Assembly: GCF_004138295.1 (NCBI RefSeq) | Contig: NZ_SCFM01000036.1 | Span: 1-64,000, forward strand | Reading direction: 5' to 3' | Origin: Ectobacillus funiculus | Lineage (GTDB): Bacteria > Bacillota > Bacilli > Bacillales > Bacillaceae_G | DNA length: 64,000 nucleotides | Shown: positions 8,552 through 17,382 of the stretch, one piece after another | How positions within the stretch are numbered: position 1 is the stretch's first letter | Layout: each line of letters begins with the position of its first letter | The notes under the pieces: generated by a model | Databases searched by the model: none | Seen by the model: only the letters and a program-made list of their open reading frames with translations | Told to the model about the DNA's origin: nothing | Position numbers and translations under genes: made by a program

Positions 8552-9577
8552 TTCTTCCTCGTTTGATTCAGAGTCATCTGAAGAACTCGAACTTGAACTC
8601 TCTGGTGGCAAGTCAAGTGTTTTCCATAGTTTATCGTGTATTTCCTGTTGGCTTTCTTTTTTTGGAATATAGTAGTAAATTCCGTTAATATAGTCATCAT
8701 CACCGTCAAGGCGAAGTGTTTCAATGCTGGATGCTTTAAAGCCAGAGAATTTTTGATATAAAGCCAAGCCGTCAGAAACTGGGATATCGGTTTTTACATG
8801 CTTTCCAATAATTTCGGCAATGTCGTCTAGCTTTGTCACGACAGAAGGGGAATTCAGCTTCTCAACGAGGGCGCCTAAGACTTGTCGTTGTCGCTGTGCG
8901 CGGCCGAAGTCGCCCATTGGATCATGCTTCCTCATTCTTACATAGGCGAGCGCTTCTTCCCCGTTTAAGTGCTGCGATCCTTTATGGAAGGAAATCCCTT
9001 TTCTTGGGTTTAAATCAGAGCCCTCGACGAAATCAAATGGAACGTCTACTGTAACACCATTTACAGCGTCGACAATTTTTTTAAAGCCCTCAAAGCCAAT
9101 TTCAACATAATGATCGACTGGAACGTTTAAAAAGTCCTCTACGGTGTTCATTGTCATATCTATGCCGCCGTAGGCATGGGCAGCGTTAATTTTATCAAGC
9201 TTATCACGCCCTGAGATGTTTACGCGTGTATCACGCGGAATACTTAGGATTGTGACATGCTTTGTTTTTGGGTTGATGGTAGCAAAGATAATCGAGTCAG
9301 TTCTTCCATTCTTTCCGCCTGTAGCATAATCCTCAACACCTGTTAACAGGATACTAAACGGTTTTTTTGTAATTTCCGCCTCTTCTGTCCGAAGCTTTGA
9401 TTTTTCCCGATCTGACCCGCTATAAATATTAGCTAAGGATAAGAACGGACGAAGGTAGGAATAAGCACCGTATCCTACTCCGCCAATGATTAAGAGCAGA
9501 ATAGTTACAAGAGCGATGCGCCGCCTTCTCCGCTTCACCCTCTTGCGCTCTTGTATATATTGATGACGATCCTTCAT
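8549..9577 (-). CDS. lytR: LytR-CpsA-Psr (LCP) family wall polymer ligase
   Basis: LCP proteins transfer lipid-linked wall teichoic acid or other glycopolymers to peptidoglycan on the outer face of the membrane. The 342-residue protein has a basic cytoplasmic tail (RKRVKRRRRR), one membrane segment at about 21-42 and an extracellular LCP domain. Hallmarks are ILLTGVEDY, GRTDSIIF, SIPRDTRV and AYVRMRKHDPMGDFGRAQRQ, which include the pyrophosphate-binding Arg and Asp residues. The C-terminus is a low-complexity Ser/Asp/Glu tail. AAAGGAG lies seven bases before the ATG. It is next to yvyE on the same strand and near two tagO genes, as in B. subtilis. Confidence 0.92.
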   Translation of the reverse strand: MKDRHQYIQERKRVKRRRRRIALVTILLLIIGGVGYGAYSYLRPFLSLANIYSGSDREKSKLRTEEAEITKKPFSILLTGVEDYATGGKNGRTDSIIFATINPKTKHVTILSIPRDTRVNISGRDKLDKINAAHAYGGIDMTMNTVEDFLNVPVDHYVEIGFEGFKKIVDAVNGVTVDVPFDFVEGSDLNPRKGISFHKGSQHLNGEEALAYVRMRKHDPMGDFGRAQRQRQVLGALVEKLNSPSVVTKLDDIAEIIGKHVKTDIPVSDGLALYQKFSGFKASSIETLRLDGDDDYINGIYYYIPKKESQQEIHDKLWKTLDLPPESSSSSSSDDSESNEEE

Positions 9578-9595
9578 AAGGCAACTCCTTTAAAC

Positions 9596-10243
9596 TTAGA
9601 TTGAAGCAGCCGATACATCTTGTTCAAGGTATAGCATGTCTCCTTCAGCAATTATGCAGCGACCATTTGTTAGTTCTATGATCCATTCCTGGAATGCTTC
9701 CTTTCCGCCTTCCTCTACGTAAGCATCAAAGGTAACATCCTCCAAATAGTGAATATCCTTGATTGTATAGCGAGACTGGCGCAATTCATTTTCGATCTTC
9801 CCCAACAGTGTATAGTCCACCTTTGTCTGCATGACGCGCATCAGCTTTCGCTCGACAATTCCAGTATGATTCAAGCCTTCACTTGTACTTTTGCCGTAAG
9901 CCCGTATTAAGCCGCCAGCCCCGAGCTTAATGCCGCCGAAGTAACGGGTAACGACAACAACGGTATCTTTTAGTTTGCGCTTTTTTAATACCTCTAGCAT
10001 CGGAACACCAGCTGTACCGCTCGGCTCACCGTCATCATTTGCTTTTTGAATCTGATCGTGCGCCCCGATTAAATAAGCGGAGCAATTGTGGTTAGCGTTC
10101 CAATGTTTCTTTTTTATTTCTTGAATAAAGCTCTGTGCTTCTTCCTCGGTAGTCGCACGGCCTACATAGCAAATAAAGCGGGATTTCTCTATAATAATTT
10201 CATGTTCTCCGTACCCTTTAACAGTAAAGTATTGTGCTAACAA
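9596..10243 (-). CDS. yvyE: YigZ/IMPACT family protein
   Basis: The 215-residue protein has the UPF0029 N-terminal domain with CSAYLIG, DDGEPSGTAG and TRYFGGIKLGAGGLIRAYG, the signature of YigZ/IMPACT, followed by the small C-terminal alpha-beta domain. Eukaryotic IMPACT affects translation control by Gcn2; the bacterial role is not established. The start is TTG at 10243 with a weak AGGGGC site. It is 18 bp upstream of lytR and likely cotranscribed. In B. subtilis degS and degU lie between this gene and degV; here they are absent. Confidence 0.9.
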   Translation of the reverse strand: MLAQYFTVKGYGEHEIIIEKSRFICYVGRATTEEEAQSFIQEIKKKHWNANHNCSAYLIGAHDQIQKANDDGEPSGTAGVPMLEVLKKRKLKDTVVVVTRYFGGIKLGAGGLIRAYGKSTSEGLNHTGIVERKLMRVMQTKVDYTLLGKIENELRQSRYTIKDIHYLEDVTFDAYVEEGGKEAFQEWIIELTNGRCIIAEGDMLYLEQDVSAASI

Positions 10244-10447
10244 TGCTATACGCCCCTATTCATTAAAATTACCTATAAGCCTTATTCTAAAAGGGAACTT
10301 TTCGAGTTTCAAACATTTTCTCATTTTTTGTCAGTCGAATGAAGTGAAAATATCGAAGGATTCTATATTTTTTGTTGAAACTTGCAAAATAAATCATTAT
10401 AATGTGTATCTTTCGCTGCCTAGGGAAGATACTTCTTTTTGGCAATA

Positions 10448-10522
10448 TTAAGAAAGTATAACCTTCCGGGTGACGTCTAGCTCCCAAGACCCAAAATGGC
10501 AGGTCTTGTCCGCTTTTCTTAT
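10448..10522 (+). repeat. Family B repeat, medium copy
   Basis: It runs from TTAAGAAAGTATAACCTTCC through GTGACGTCTAGCTCCCAAGAC and CAAAATGGCAGGTCTTG to TCCGCTTTTCTTA. The centre (AAGAC...GTCTT) can pair. The rest of the 10244-10575 gap is AT-rich with no gene. Confidence 0.8.
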
Positions 10523-10575
10523 TTTCGTGTACAATGTACAGAATGAAGGGAAATTTGCTTTATAAGGATGGTAAC

Positions 10576-11421
10576 ATGATGAGAACCGCGATTGTGACGG
10601 ACAGCACAGCATACATACCGGAAGAAATAAGGCGGCAGCTGGACATTCAGATGATCCCTCTGAATGTTATTTTTGGCGATGCTTCTTATCAGGAGGAGCT
10701 GGAATTACAGGCTGATCAATTTTATATAAAGGTGAATGAGCAGGCGGCACTTCCGAAAACCTCACAGCCTGCAATCGGTTTGTTTGTTAAGTTGTTTGAG
10801 GATTTGTCCCGTGAGTATGACGCCATTATCAGCATTCATTTATCAAGCGGGATTAGTGGGACATATCAAACTGCTACGGCGGCTGCTCAAATGGTGGACG
10901 GTGCACGCATTTATACATATGATTCAGAAATTAGCTGTGCGATCCAAGCGTTCTATGTATTGGAAGCAGCGCGAATGGCCATAGCAGGCAAGACGCCGGA
11001 GGAAATTATGCCGCGTATGGACGAGATAAAACAATCAGCTAATGCGCTTTTTGTTGTGGATGATTTAAACCACCTGCAGCGGGGAGGACGTTTAAGCAGT
11101 GCACAAGCATTCATCGGGAGTTTGCTTCAAGTCAAACCGTTACTGCACTTCGAAAATAAAGTAATTGTACCGCTGGAAAAGATCCGGACACGTAAAAAAG
11201 CACTAAAGCGAGTGATAGAATTGTTTGAAGAGGATGCCCGTCAAGGTTTGCCGATGGAGGCCGTTGTGATTCACGCCAACCGAGAGGAAGAGGCACAGGA
11301 ATTTGCGCAGCAGCTAAGGGAAGCCTATCCGCATGTTGAAGTGGGTGTAGGCTATTTTGGAGCTGTGATTGGTACTCATTTAGGCGAGGGAACGATTGGC
11401 TTAGGATGGTATAAGAAGTAA
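10576..11421 (+). CDS. DegV family fatty-acid-binding protein
   Basis: DegV/FakB proteins bind a fatty acid and can present it to the FakA kinase. The 281-residue protein begins MMRTAIVTDSTAYIP and keeps the family markers KTSQPAIGLF (Thr-Ser-Gln-Pro), SIHLSSGISGTYQTA and LNHLQRGGRLS. ATG at 10576 follows AAGGATGG; the longer frame from 10534 has no ribosome site. The gene occupies the degV position of the Bacillus comF region, although degSU are missing beside it. Confidence 0.9.
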   Translation: MMRTAIVTDSTAYIPEEIRRQLDIQMIPLNVIFGDASYQEELELQADQFYIKVNEQAALPKTSQPAIGLFVKLFEDLSREYDAIISIHLSSGISGTYQTATAAAQMVDGARIYTYDSEISCAIQAFYVLEAARMAIAGKTPEEIMPRMDEIKQSANALFVVDDLNHLQRGGRLSSAQAFIGSLLQVKPLLHFENKVIVPLEKIRTRKKALKRVIELFEEDARQGLPMEAVVIHANREEEAQEFAQQLREAYPHVEVGVGYFGAVIGTHLGEGTIGLGWYKK

Positions 11422-11613
11422 TACGGTCGGTGGATGCAAGGCCTGAGAAGCTGGCTTCCCTTCAAACCGTAGTATCTTTTAGTCAATGTAAAAATGGAAG
11501 ATAATTTTTTTTGTGTTTTTGTAAAAAACAGCTTATTTTGGATATAATTTATCATATACTCCTACTTACTTTTTATAAGAAGCTATTTTATAATGAAATG
11601 GAGGTGAAGGCAT

Positions 11614-11925
11614 ATGGAACACAATTCAGCGTTATGTCCGAAATTTGAGTCTGCCTTTACGCTTCTTAGCAAGAAATGGACGGGCTTAATTATCCAATCG
11701 CTGTTGGCGGGGCCGAAGCGTTTTCGTGAAATGGCGGATATCATTCCGAATATGAGTGATAGGATGCTGTCTGAGAGATTAAAGGAGCTGGAAACTGAAG
11801 GAATTGTCGTGCGAACGGTATATCCAGAGGTTCCGGTACGTATTGAGTACGCATTATCCGAAAAAGGAACAGCTCTTGAAACCGTTATGCAGGAAGTGCA
11901 AAAATGGGCAGAGCAATGGGTATAA
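11614..11925 (+). CDS. HxlR family winged-helix transcriptional regulator
   Basis: This 103-residue protein is a complete HxlR-type DNA-binding domain: CPKFESAFTLLSKKWTGLII, then LLAGPKRFREM, SDRMLSERLKELE and the wing with VPVRIEYALSEKG. HxlR proteins are MarR-like dimers that often sense aldehydes or thiol stress through an N-terminal cysteine; Cys8 here is in that position. GGAGGTGA is seven bases before the ATG. No adjacent target gene is obvious, because the flanking genes have their own signals. Confidence 0.88.
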   Translation: MEHNSALCPKFESAFTLLSKKWTGLIIQSLLAGPKRFREMADIIPNMSDRMLSERLKELETEGIVVRTVYPEVPVRIEYALSEKGTALETVMQEVQKWAEQWV

Positions 11926-11937
11926 GAGGAGTTTGTG

Positions 11938-11976
11938 AAGGTGTAACAAAATGTTCGCATTTTGTTACACCTTTTT
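11938..11976 (+). terminator. Strong UUCG-capped terminator after the HxlR gene
   Basis: AAGGTGTAACAAAATG, the loop TTCG and CATTTTGTTACACCTT form a perfect 16-bp stem before TTTT. Confidence 0.95.
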
Positions 11977-12110
11977 TACATTGTAAAAAGGTATGAATTT
12001 CCATCCGGGAGCGGATTCGACGTAGTCAGAAACTTTAGGGATACAGTATTAGTGCAGCTATGCCGCTGTTTTCACCAAGGTCAGGGCTCGCCAGTCGGCG
12101 AGTTTTTTTA
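11976..12110 (+). repeat. Family A repeat, diverged full copy
   Basis: TACATTGTAAAAAGGTATGAA, TTCGACGTAGTCAGAAAC, CAGTATTAGTGCAGCTATGCC and the hairpin CTCGCC-AGTC-GGCGAG with seven T are in the usual order. The following 12111-12327 contains several TTGTAACA/TGTTAC words before the endopeptidase gene, with no gene. Confidence 0.85.
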
Positions 12111-12327
12111 CGACAAATTGTAACAAACATATACTGGTAATTTATAAGAGAATGTCGAGAGGCGCTTGCTATGTAAGCGTTTTTCAACATGGATTGACAA
12201 GGTTAGGAGCAATATTTCATGATTCTACAATCTACGTGTTACATTTATTTTACAAATTTGTAACAACGCCAAATTTTATTGGTAAATATGGTATAAATTT
12301 ATTTGGGAAAGGGAAGGTGTGAATATT

Positions 12328-13578
12328 ATGAACAATTGGAAAGCCGTATCTTGCGCGATCGCCGCAGGATTGATGATATTTACGACAACAGCTCCGGCAG
12401 TAATGGCCGAAGACAACATCCAAGTAGAGTCCACTGTGAGAGCGCAGCAGATTCAAGAGTATCAAAAGCAAATTAGTGACGTGAAGAAAGAAATTGAAAA
12501 GTACGAACAAGACCGGATTGAGAATGAGCAAAAGAAAGCGGAAACGCAAAAGAACTTAACAGAAACGCAGCAGCTGATTGTGCAAAAAAATGAGGAAATT
12601 GCAGCGCTTGAGAAGAAGATTGAGCAGCGTGAGTATGTAATTAAAAATCGTCTGGTTGCACTTCAATCTCAACAGAGATCAAATATGGTAACGGACGTTA
12701 TTGTAGACGCAGAGAGTTTGTCAGATTTGCTCGACCGCATCAGTTCTGTAAGTTTAATTTTCCAATCGGACAAGGATATTTTAGAAGCACAGCAGCGTGA
12801 TGAAGATGCAGTGAAGGCAGCGCAAGAACTTGTTGTGCAAAAACAAAAAGAGCTTACTGAGGTTGCTGCTTCTTTAGATAAGGTAAGTGCGGAAATAGAG
12901 GCAGCTCGCCAAGCGAAGCAAGGGGCTGTTGATGAGCTTGAAGGGAAAATTCAACAGCTTGTTCAAGAAGACCTAGATGAGAAAGCAAGAAAAGAACTAG
13001 AAGAAGCAGCTATGTTTGCACAGCGTATGGCTAATGAAACGTCTATTACTACAGATGAACAGGCGGCACCAACGCAGGAAGCAGCAGCACCAGCGCAGGA
13101 AGCAGCGGCACCAGCACAGACAGCAGCGGCAAAACCAGCACAGGAAGCGGCAAAACCAGCGCAGACTGCACCGGCACAGACTGCACCGGCAAAACCAGCA
13201 CCGGCAAAACCAGCTCCAGCTCCAGCGCCAACATCAGGCGGTGTTGTAGCTAAGGCACAGCAATACTTAGGTGTTCCTTATGTATTCGGCGGCGCATCTC
13301 CAAGCGGTTTTGACTGCAGTGGATTCATCTCTTATGTATATGGTAAAGCACGTACGGACGTAAGCGGCTACTGGAATTCTGTATCTCGCATTAGCCGTGA
13401 TCAATTACAGCCAGGAGATCTTATCTTTTTCCAAAATACATATAAACCTGGTCCATCTCATATCGGAATTTACGTTGGAAACAACACAATGATTCATGCA
13501 GGCGATAGTGGCATTGCATATTCTAATCTTAGCAGCAGCTATAATCAATCACACCTCCTAGGGTACGGCAGATTCTAA
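12328..13578 (+). CDS. cwlO: Secreted D,L-endopeptidase, CwlO-like (coiled coil plus NlpC/P60)
   Basis: A peptidoglycan hydrolase cutting gamma-D-Glu-diaminopimelate links outside the membrane. The 416-residue precursor has a signal peptide ending at about VMA-ED (residue 27), a coiled-coil region (about 35-220), and an Ala/Pro/Gln-rich linker made of PAQEAA and AKPA units. A C-terminal NlpC/P60 domain follows, with the catalytic Cys in FDCSGF, one His in SHIGIYVG and a further active-site position in IHAG. ATG at 12328 is used; GTG at 12319 overlaps the AAGG site. In B. subtilis CwlO is activated by FtsEX, whose genes are also in this window (26458-28027), though the gene is placed elsewhere there. 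Confidence 0.9.
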   Translation: MNNWKAVSCAIAAGLMIFTTTAPAVMAEDNIQVESTVRAQQIQEYQKQISDVKKEIEKYEQDRIENEQKKAETQKNLTETQQLIVQKNEEIAALEKKIEQREYVIKNRLVALQSQQRSNMVTDVIVDAESLSDLLDRISSVSLIFQSDKDILEAQQRDEDAVKAAQELVVQKQKELTEVAASLDKVSAEIEAARQAKQGAVDELEGKIQQLVQEDLDEKARKELEEAAMFAQRMANETSITTDEQAAPTQEAAAPAQEAAAPAQTAAAKPAQEAAKPAQTAPAQTAPAKPAPAKPAPAPAPTSGGVVAKAQQYLGVPYVFGGASPSGFDCSGFISYVYGKARTDVSGYWNSVSRISRDQLQPGDLIFFQNTYKPGPSHIGIYVGNNTMIHAGDSGIAYSNLSSSYNQSHLLGYGRF

Positions 13579-13612
13579 AAATAAACAGGCTTTCCAATGA
13601 AACAGCACACTT

Positions 13613-13657
13613 TAAGCTGATAACTTGCTATTTTCATAGCGGGTTATCAGCTTTTTT
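13613..13657 (+). terminator. Terminator after cwlO
   Basis: AAGCTGATAAC and GTTATCAGCTT, with an inner TGCTAT/ATAGC extension, precede TTTTTT. Confidence 0.9.
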
Positions 13658-13714
13658 GCGTTTTGCCAGCTTTAGCTGGCATTGCTACAATGGGCAGTAA
13701 AAAGGGGGATTAAC

Positions 13715-15088
13715 ATGTACTCAGCTGAGCTTTGCGCATTTTTGGAGGGAAGACGGCTTCTTCCGGGAGAACTGCCTTTTTCAGAGGAATTACTGCGTCA
13801 GCATCAAAGAGAGGGGTTTCTTGCAGCAGAGTCAAGTGTAAAACGGGTGAACCAGGGATATCATTGTACACGGTGCGGTAATGGAGATCCACTGTTTTTC
13901 GCGCGTTTTTCTTGTTCGCGCTGCCAAACAATTTGTACATATTGTCGTCGCTGCATCACGATGGGCAGAACGAGTGAATGCACACCGCTGTTTTACTGGA
14001 AAGGGCCATCAGCAGACAGGGGAGGGATGCAGGTAAAGTTTGTCTGGAAGGGTGTTCTTTCAGATGGACAGCGTACCGCTTCAGAAGCAGTCTTACATGC
14101 AATTGAGCATAAGGAGGAGTGTCTGATTTGGGCAGTGTGCGGTGCCGGGAAAACAGAGATGCTATTTGCCGGTATCTATGCTTCTCTTGCAAAGGGAGAG
14201 CGGGTTTGTATTGCGACGCCGCGTACGGATGTTGTGCTGGAGCTCGAACCGCGGCTCAGGCAGGTGTTTACGAATATTCCGATCGCAGCATTATATGGCG
14301 GCAGTTCGGATCGACATACGCAAGCTCCGTTAACAATTGCTACAACACATCAGCTGCTTCGCTATTTCCATGCCTTTGATACAGTCATTATTGATGAGGT
14401 AGATGCATTTCCATATTCGGCTGATGCCTCTTTGCAATATGCGGTAGAGAACGCGAAAAAAGCAGCTGCAGCTATTATTTATGTGACGGCTACACCGAAT
14501 CGGCGCTGGAAGAAGGAAGCGCGAGCTGGAACGCGGAAGGCTGTTATTATTCCAGTGCGATATCATCGCCATCCTTTGCCAATTCCCTCCTTCTCTTGGT
14601 GCGGCAACTGGAAGGGGAAGCTCAAGAGGCACGTGCTTCCGAAAAACATTATGCATTGGATAGAGAAGCATGCAGCTGCCGGGCGTCCCATCCTGTTATT
14701 CGTGCCGCATATTCGGCAGGTTGAGCCTGTTGCAGCTATTCTAAAGCAGCTAGATAACCGAATCGAAGGCGTGCATGCAGAGGACCCGCTGAGAAAAGAA
14801 AAGATTCGTTTATTTCGGACAGGGGATATTCCGCTGTTAGTTACGACAACTATTTTAGAGCGAGGCGTTACAATAACTGATGTGCAGGTGGCTGTACTTG
14901 GAGCTGAGGAGAATGTGTTTACGGAAAGTGCACTTGTGCAAATTGCGGGAAGAGCTGGGCGGAATGCAGCTTACCCGAAGGGGGATGTGATTTATTTTCA
15001 CTACGGCAAAACAGAGGAAATGGCAGCGGCGAGGCGGCATATTGAAACAATGAATAAAGAAGCCGAGCGAAAGGGATGGCTTGTATGA
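13715..15088 (+). CDS. comFA: ComFA, DNA uptake helicase/ATPase
   Basis: ComFA is a membrane-associated superfamily 2 ATPase that helps pull transforming single-stranded DNA through the ComEC channel. The 457-residue protein starts with a four-cysteine zinc finger region (CTRC, CSRC, CTYCRRC at about 48-82). Two RecA-like lobes follow, with Walker A CGAGKTE, a DEVDAF Walker B box, VTATPNR (motif III) and QIAGRAGR (motif VI). GGGGGA is five bases before the ATG at 13715. It overlaps comFC by four bases (ATGA), so the two are translationally coupled; comFB of B. subtilis is absent. Confidence 0.93.
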   Translation: MYSAELCAFLEGRRLLPGELPFSEELLRQHQREGFLAAESSVKRVNQGYHCTRCGNGDPLFFARFSCSRCQTICTYCRRCITMGRTSECTPLFYWKGPSADRGGMQVKFVWKGVLSDGQRTASEAVLHAIEHKEECLIWAVCGAGKTEMLFAGIYASLAKGERVCIATPRTDVVLELEPRLRQVFTNIPIAALYGGSSDRHTQAPLTIATTHQLLRYFHAFDTVIIDEVDAFPYSADASLQYAVENAKKAAAAIIYVTATPNRRWKKEARAGTRKAVIIPVRYHRHPLPIPSFSWCGNWKGKLKRHVLPKNIMHWIEKHAAAGRPILLFVPHIRQVEPVAAILKQLDNRIEGVHAEDPLRKEKIRLFRTGDIPLLVTTTILERGVTITDVQVAVLGAEENVFTESALVQIAGRAGRNAAYPKGDVIYFHYGKTEEMAAARRHIETMNKEAERKGWLV

Positions 15089-15792
15089 CAGGACATTGTT
15101 TACTTTGCTTTGAGAATCTGTCATACGCCCTTGGCTGGTTTTCATTTCTCGTAAAGGGAGAAGAACAGCTGATTTGCCAGGAGTGTGAAGAGAAATTTGA
15201 AAGGATAGAGGGAGAGCTGTGCGCAATATGCGGACGTTCGCTGGAACGCCTTGCCCCTTCGCATCAAGAAAAAGGGATGTGCAAGGATTGCTTGCGCTGG
15301 GAGGAGGGGCCGATGCGGGGAGCATTGCTGCAAAATCGCTCCTTATATGTCTACGATGATTGGGCGAAGGCGGTATTGGCCCGCTATAAGTTTCGCGGCG
15401 ATGCGATCCTTTCTGAAATTTTTCACAAGGAGATACGGCAGCTGTATAAGCATCTCCCGCAATCCTGCCGGGTAATTCCCGTGCCGCTTAGCAGCGAAAG
15501 GCAATATGAGCGCGGTTTTAATCAGGCTGAGCTGCTTGCAGCTTGCTTACCGTACATGAAATCACCTCTTATTACGCGTGTTCACACTGAAAAACAAAGC
15601 AAAAAGACTCGGATGGAGCGTCTGCAGACACAGTCCCCATTTTTGTTGTCCTCCCGTATTCAATTGGAAGGTGAGCATATTTTGCTGGTTGATGATGTAT
15701 ACACGACAGGTACAACGTTACGCCAAATAGGAAAGGTGTTGCGGGAACAGGGAGCAGCTGCTGTGTACGCTTTGACTGTATTTCGGGGATGA
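15085..15792 (+). CDS. comFC: ComFC, competence phosphoribosyltransferase-fold protein
   Basis: This 235-residue ComF/GntX family protein is needed for efficient transformation, probably handling incoming single-stranded DNA. An N-terminal zinc ribbon has CLLC, CQEC, CAIC and CKDC pairs; the C-terminal phosphoribosyltransferase domain shows the PRPP-binding loop ILLVDDVYTTGTT. ATG at 15085 overlaps the comFA stop and is preceded by AAAGGGA eight bases away; the ATG at 15076 is less well placed. A hairpin (AGGATAGT and ACTATCCT, 15799-15828) ends the operon. Confidence 0.92.
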   Translation: MTGHCLLCFENLSYALGWFSFLVKGEEQLICQECEEKFERIEGELCAICGRSLERLAPSHQEKGMCKDCLRWEEGPMRGALLQNRSLYVYDDWAKAVLARYKFRGDAILSEIFHKEIRQLYKHLPQSCRVIPVPLSSERQYERGFNQAELLAACLPYMKSPLITRVHTEKQSKKTRMERLQTQSPFLLSSRIQLEGEHILLVDDVYTTGTTLRQIGKVLREQGAAAVYALTVFRG

Positions 15793-15798
15793 AAATTG

Positions 15799-15828
15799 CC
15801 AGGATAGTGAAAGTATATATCTACTATC
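15799..15828 (+). terminator. Hairpin after comFC
   Basis: AGGATAGT and ACTATCCT enclose a 14-base loop; the following bases are T-rich but interrupted, so termination may be weak. Confidence 0.55.
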
Positions 15829-15839
15829 CTTGTATTTTA

Positions 15840-15960
15840 GTGAGGTGTAAATTTCCAGATGGAGGTGGATTCGACGTAGTTAGAAATTTTAGGAGTGCAG
15901 TGTAAGTGCAACTACGCCTCTGTCTTCGCCTAACGGCTCGCCAATCGGCGAGTTTTCTTT
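15840..15960 (+). repeat. Family A repeat, first of a tandem pair
   Basis: AGGTGTAAATTTCCAGATGG, TTCGACGTAGTTAGAAATTTT, GTGCAACTACGCC and the CTCGCC-AATC-GGCGAG hairpin are present. Its left end has diverged. It abuts the next copy at a shared TTTCTTTACACTGTAAGAAA boundary. Confidence 0.9.
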
Positions 15961-16092
15961 ACACTGTAAGAAAAAGTATAAATTTCCAGCAGGAAGTCAA
16001 TTCGACGTAGTCGGAAATTTTAGGAATACAGTGTAAGTGCAACTACGCCTCTGTCTTCGCCTAACGGCTCGCCAATCGGCGAGTTTTCTTTA
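15959..16092 (+). repeat. Family A repeat, second of a tandem pair
   Basis: A full copy with arms AAATTTCC and GGAAATTT and the hairpin CTCGCC-AATC-GGCGAG followed by TTTTCTTTA. Confidence 0.92.
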
Positions 16093-16152
16093 AAAATCAA
16101 CAGAAATCGCTTTTGAATGTCGAATAATGGCATAAAAACACGACAAGACAGT

Positions 16153-16205
16153 TTGGACTTTCCCTCTCTTTATCCGTTATAGTCAAATTGTGGGGTTTTT
16201 CCCAC
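16153..16205 (+). promoter_or_regulatory. Promoter and leader hairpin of the first cold-shock gene
   Basis: TTGGAC (16153-16158) and TATAGT (16178-16183) lie 19 bases apart. Just downstream is the hairpin GTGGG-GTTTTT-CCCAC (16190-16205). The segment CCGTTATAGTCAAATTGTGGG is almost identical upstream of the third cold-shock gene, and all three genes share GATTGAAGGGAATGG before the ATG. Confidence 0.6.
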
Positions 16206-16233
16206 GAGTTTATGATTGAAGGGAATGGGAATC

Positions 16234-16434
16234 ATGCAACAAGGTACAGTAAAATGGTTTAACGCAGAAAAAGGATATGGCTTCATCACAGTAGAAGGTG
16301 GAGAAGATATCTTTGTACACTTTTCTGCGATTCAAACAGATGGCTTCAAGACACTAGAAGAAGGACAACGTGTATCCTTCGATGTTACAGAAGGAAACCG
16401 CGGCGCACAAGCTGCAAACGTTGTGAAGCTATAA
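16234..16434 (+). CDS. Cold-shock protein, copy 1
   Basis: A 66-residue single OB-fold cold-shock domain with the RNA-binding motifs [12 protein letters not shown] (RNP1) and DIFVHFSAI (RNP2). CspA-family proteins bind single-stranded RNA and melt structure at low temperature or in stationary phase. ATG at 16234 follows AAGGGAATGGG; an in-frame ATG at 16216 is part of the leader. The gene has its own terminator at 16490-16513. Confidence 0.95.
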   Translation: MQQGTVKWFNAEKGYGFITVEGGEDIFVHFSAIQTDGFKTLEEGQRVSFDVTEGNRGAQAANVVKL

Positions 16435-16489
16435 GAGCCCAGTTTATAAGCAGCATACGCTTCATATAAAATAGGGAAACGCAATGCCA

Positions 16490-16514
16490 CCTCCATTCTT
16501 TAATGGAGGTTTTA
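16490..16514 (+). terminator. Terminator after cold-shock gene 1
   Basis: CCTCCATT-CTTT-AATGGAGG followed by TTTTA. The remaining bases up to 16759 hold a TAAAGATT/AATCTTTA inverted repeat (about 16619-16657) and a possible -10 (TATAGT) for the next gene. Confidence 0.8.
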
Positions 16515-16759
16515 TCGTAAGCGCTTGCTTTTTGTGGGTGAAATAAGAATTGAATCCCCAGCATACTTAGCTGAGGCCGAAGAGTGAGGAAAAATGAAAG
16601 GGTTTACATGTGATTATCTTAAAGATTTATATTGATGATATACATGTCGAATCTTTAGATAAAATTACGATGAAATAACTTAGACACTAAGCTTTTTTAT
16701 ATATTATAGTTAGGGTAAGCATTGGTATATGAGTTTACGATTGAAGGGAATGGGAAAGC

Positions 16760-16960
16760 ATGCAACAAGGTACAGTGAAATGGTTTAATGCCGAAAAAGG
16801 ATTCGGGTTTATTCAAGTTGAGGGCGGAGACGATGTCTTCGTTCATTTCAGTGCGATTCAAGGATCAGGCTTTAAAACACTAGAAGAGGGTGCAAAGGTA
16901 GAGTTTGAAATTGTACAGGGTGCACGTGGCCCGCAGGCAGCGAACGTAGTAAAGCTATAA
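16760..16960 (+). CDS. Cold-shock protein, copy 2
   Basis: A 66-residue cold-shock domain ([12 protein letters not shown] and DVFVHFSAI) very similar to its two neighbours. The leader shares GTTTACGATTGAAGGGAATGG with the first gene but lacks the GTGGG hairpin. It has its own -10-like TATAGT at about 16705. No clear terminator follows within the 137 bp to the next gene. Confidence 0.95.
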   Translation: MQQGTVKWFNAEKGFGFIQVEGGDDVFVHFSAIQGSGFKTLEEGAKVEFEIVQGARGPQAANVVKL

Positions 16961-17018
16961 CAATTACTAGTTCATTTGTATAGAGCTCTGGTTATTTGCA
17001 GAAAAATGGAGTCCATTT

Positions 17019-17070
17019 TTGACTTTTTAATGGTTAATCCGTTATAGTCAAATTGTGGGCTAAACCACAA
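17019..17070 (+). promoter_or_regulatory. Promoter and leader hairpin of the third cold-shock gene
   Basis: TTGACT (17019-17024) and TATAGT (17043-17048) are 18 bases apart. They are followed by TTGTGG-GCTAAA-CCACAA, the counterpart of the 16190 hairpin with a different loop. Confidence 0.65.
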
Positions 17071-17097
17071 GATTTAAGATTGAAGGGAATGGAAGGC

Positions 17098-17295
17098 ATG
17101 CAAGGAAAAGTAAAATGGTTTAATGCAGAAAAAGGATTTGGTTTTATCGAGCGTGAAAATGGAGACGACGTATTCGTACACTTCTCTGCAATCCAAACAG
17201 ACGGCTACAAGTCTTTAGAAGAAGGCCAAGAAGTAGAATTCGATATCGTTGAAGGCGCACGCGGTCCGCAAGCAGCGAACGTAGTAAAGCTATAA
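17098..17295 (+). CDS. Cold-shock protein, copy 3
   Basis: A 65-residue cold-shock domain with [12 protein letters not shown] and [19 protein letters not shown] at 17098 follows AAGGGAATGG. The longer frame from 17053 runs through the leader and is not credible. A perfect terminator follows at 17351. Confidence 0.95.
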   Translation: MQGKVKWFNAEKGFGFIERENGDDVFVHFSAIQTDGYKSLEEGQEVEFDIVEGARGPQAANVVKL

Positions 17296-17350
17296 TAACC
17301 CGTTTATAAGCAGCTCGTGCTTTACATAAATCAGGGAAAAAGCACACCAA

Positions 17351-17377
17351 CCCCCGTTTTGCAAAACGGGGGTTTTT
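17351..17377 (+). terminator. Terminator after cold-shock gene 3
   Basis: CCCCCGTTTT-GC-AAAACGGGGG followed by TTTTT. Confidence 0.95.
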
Positions 17378-17382
17378 CATAT

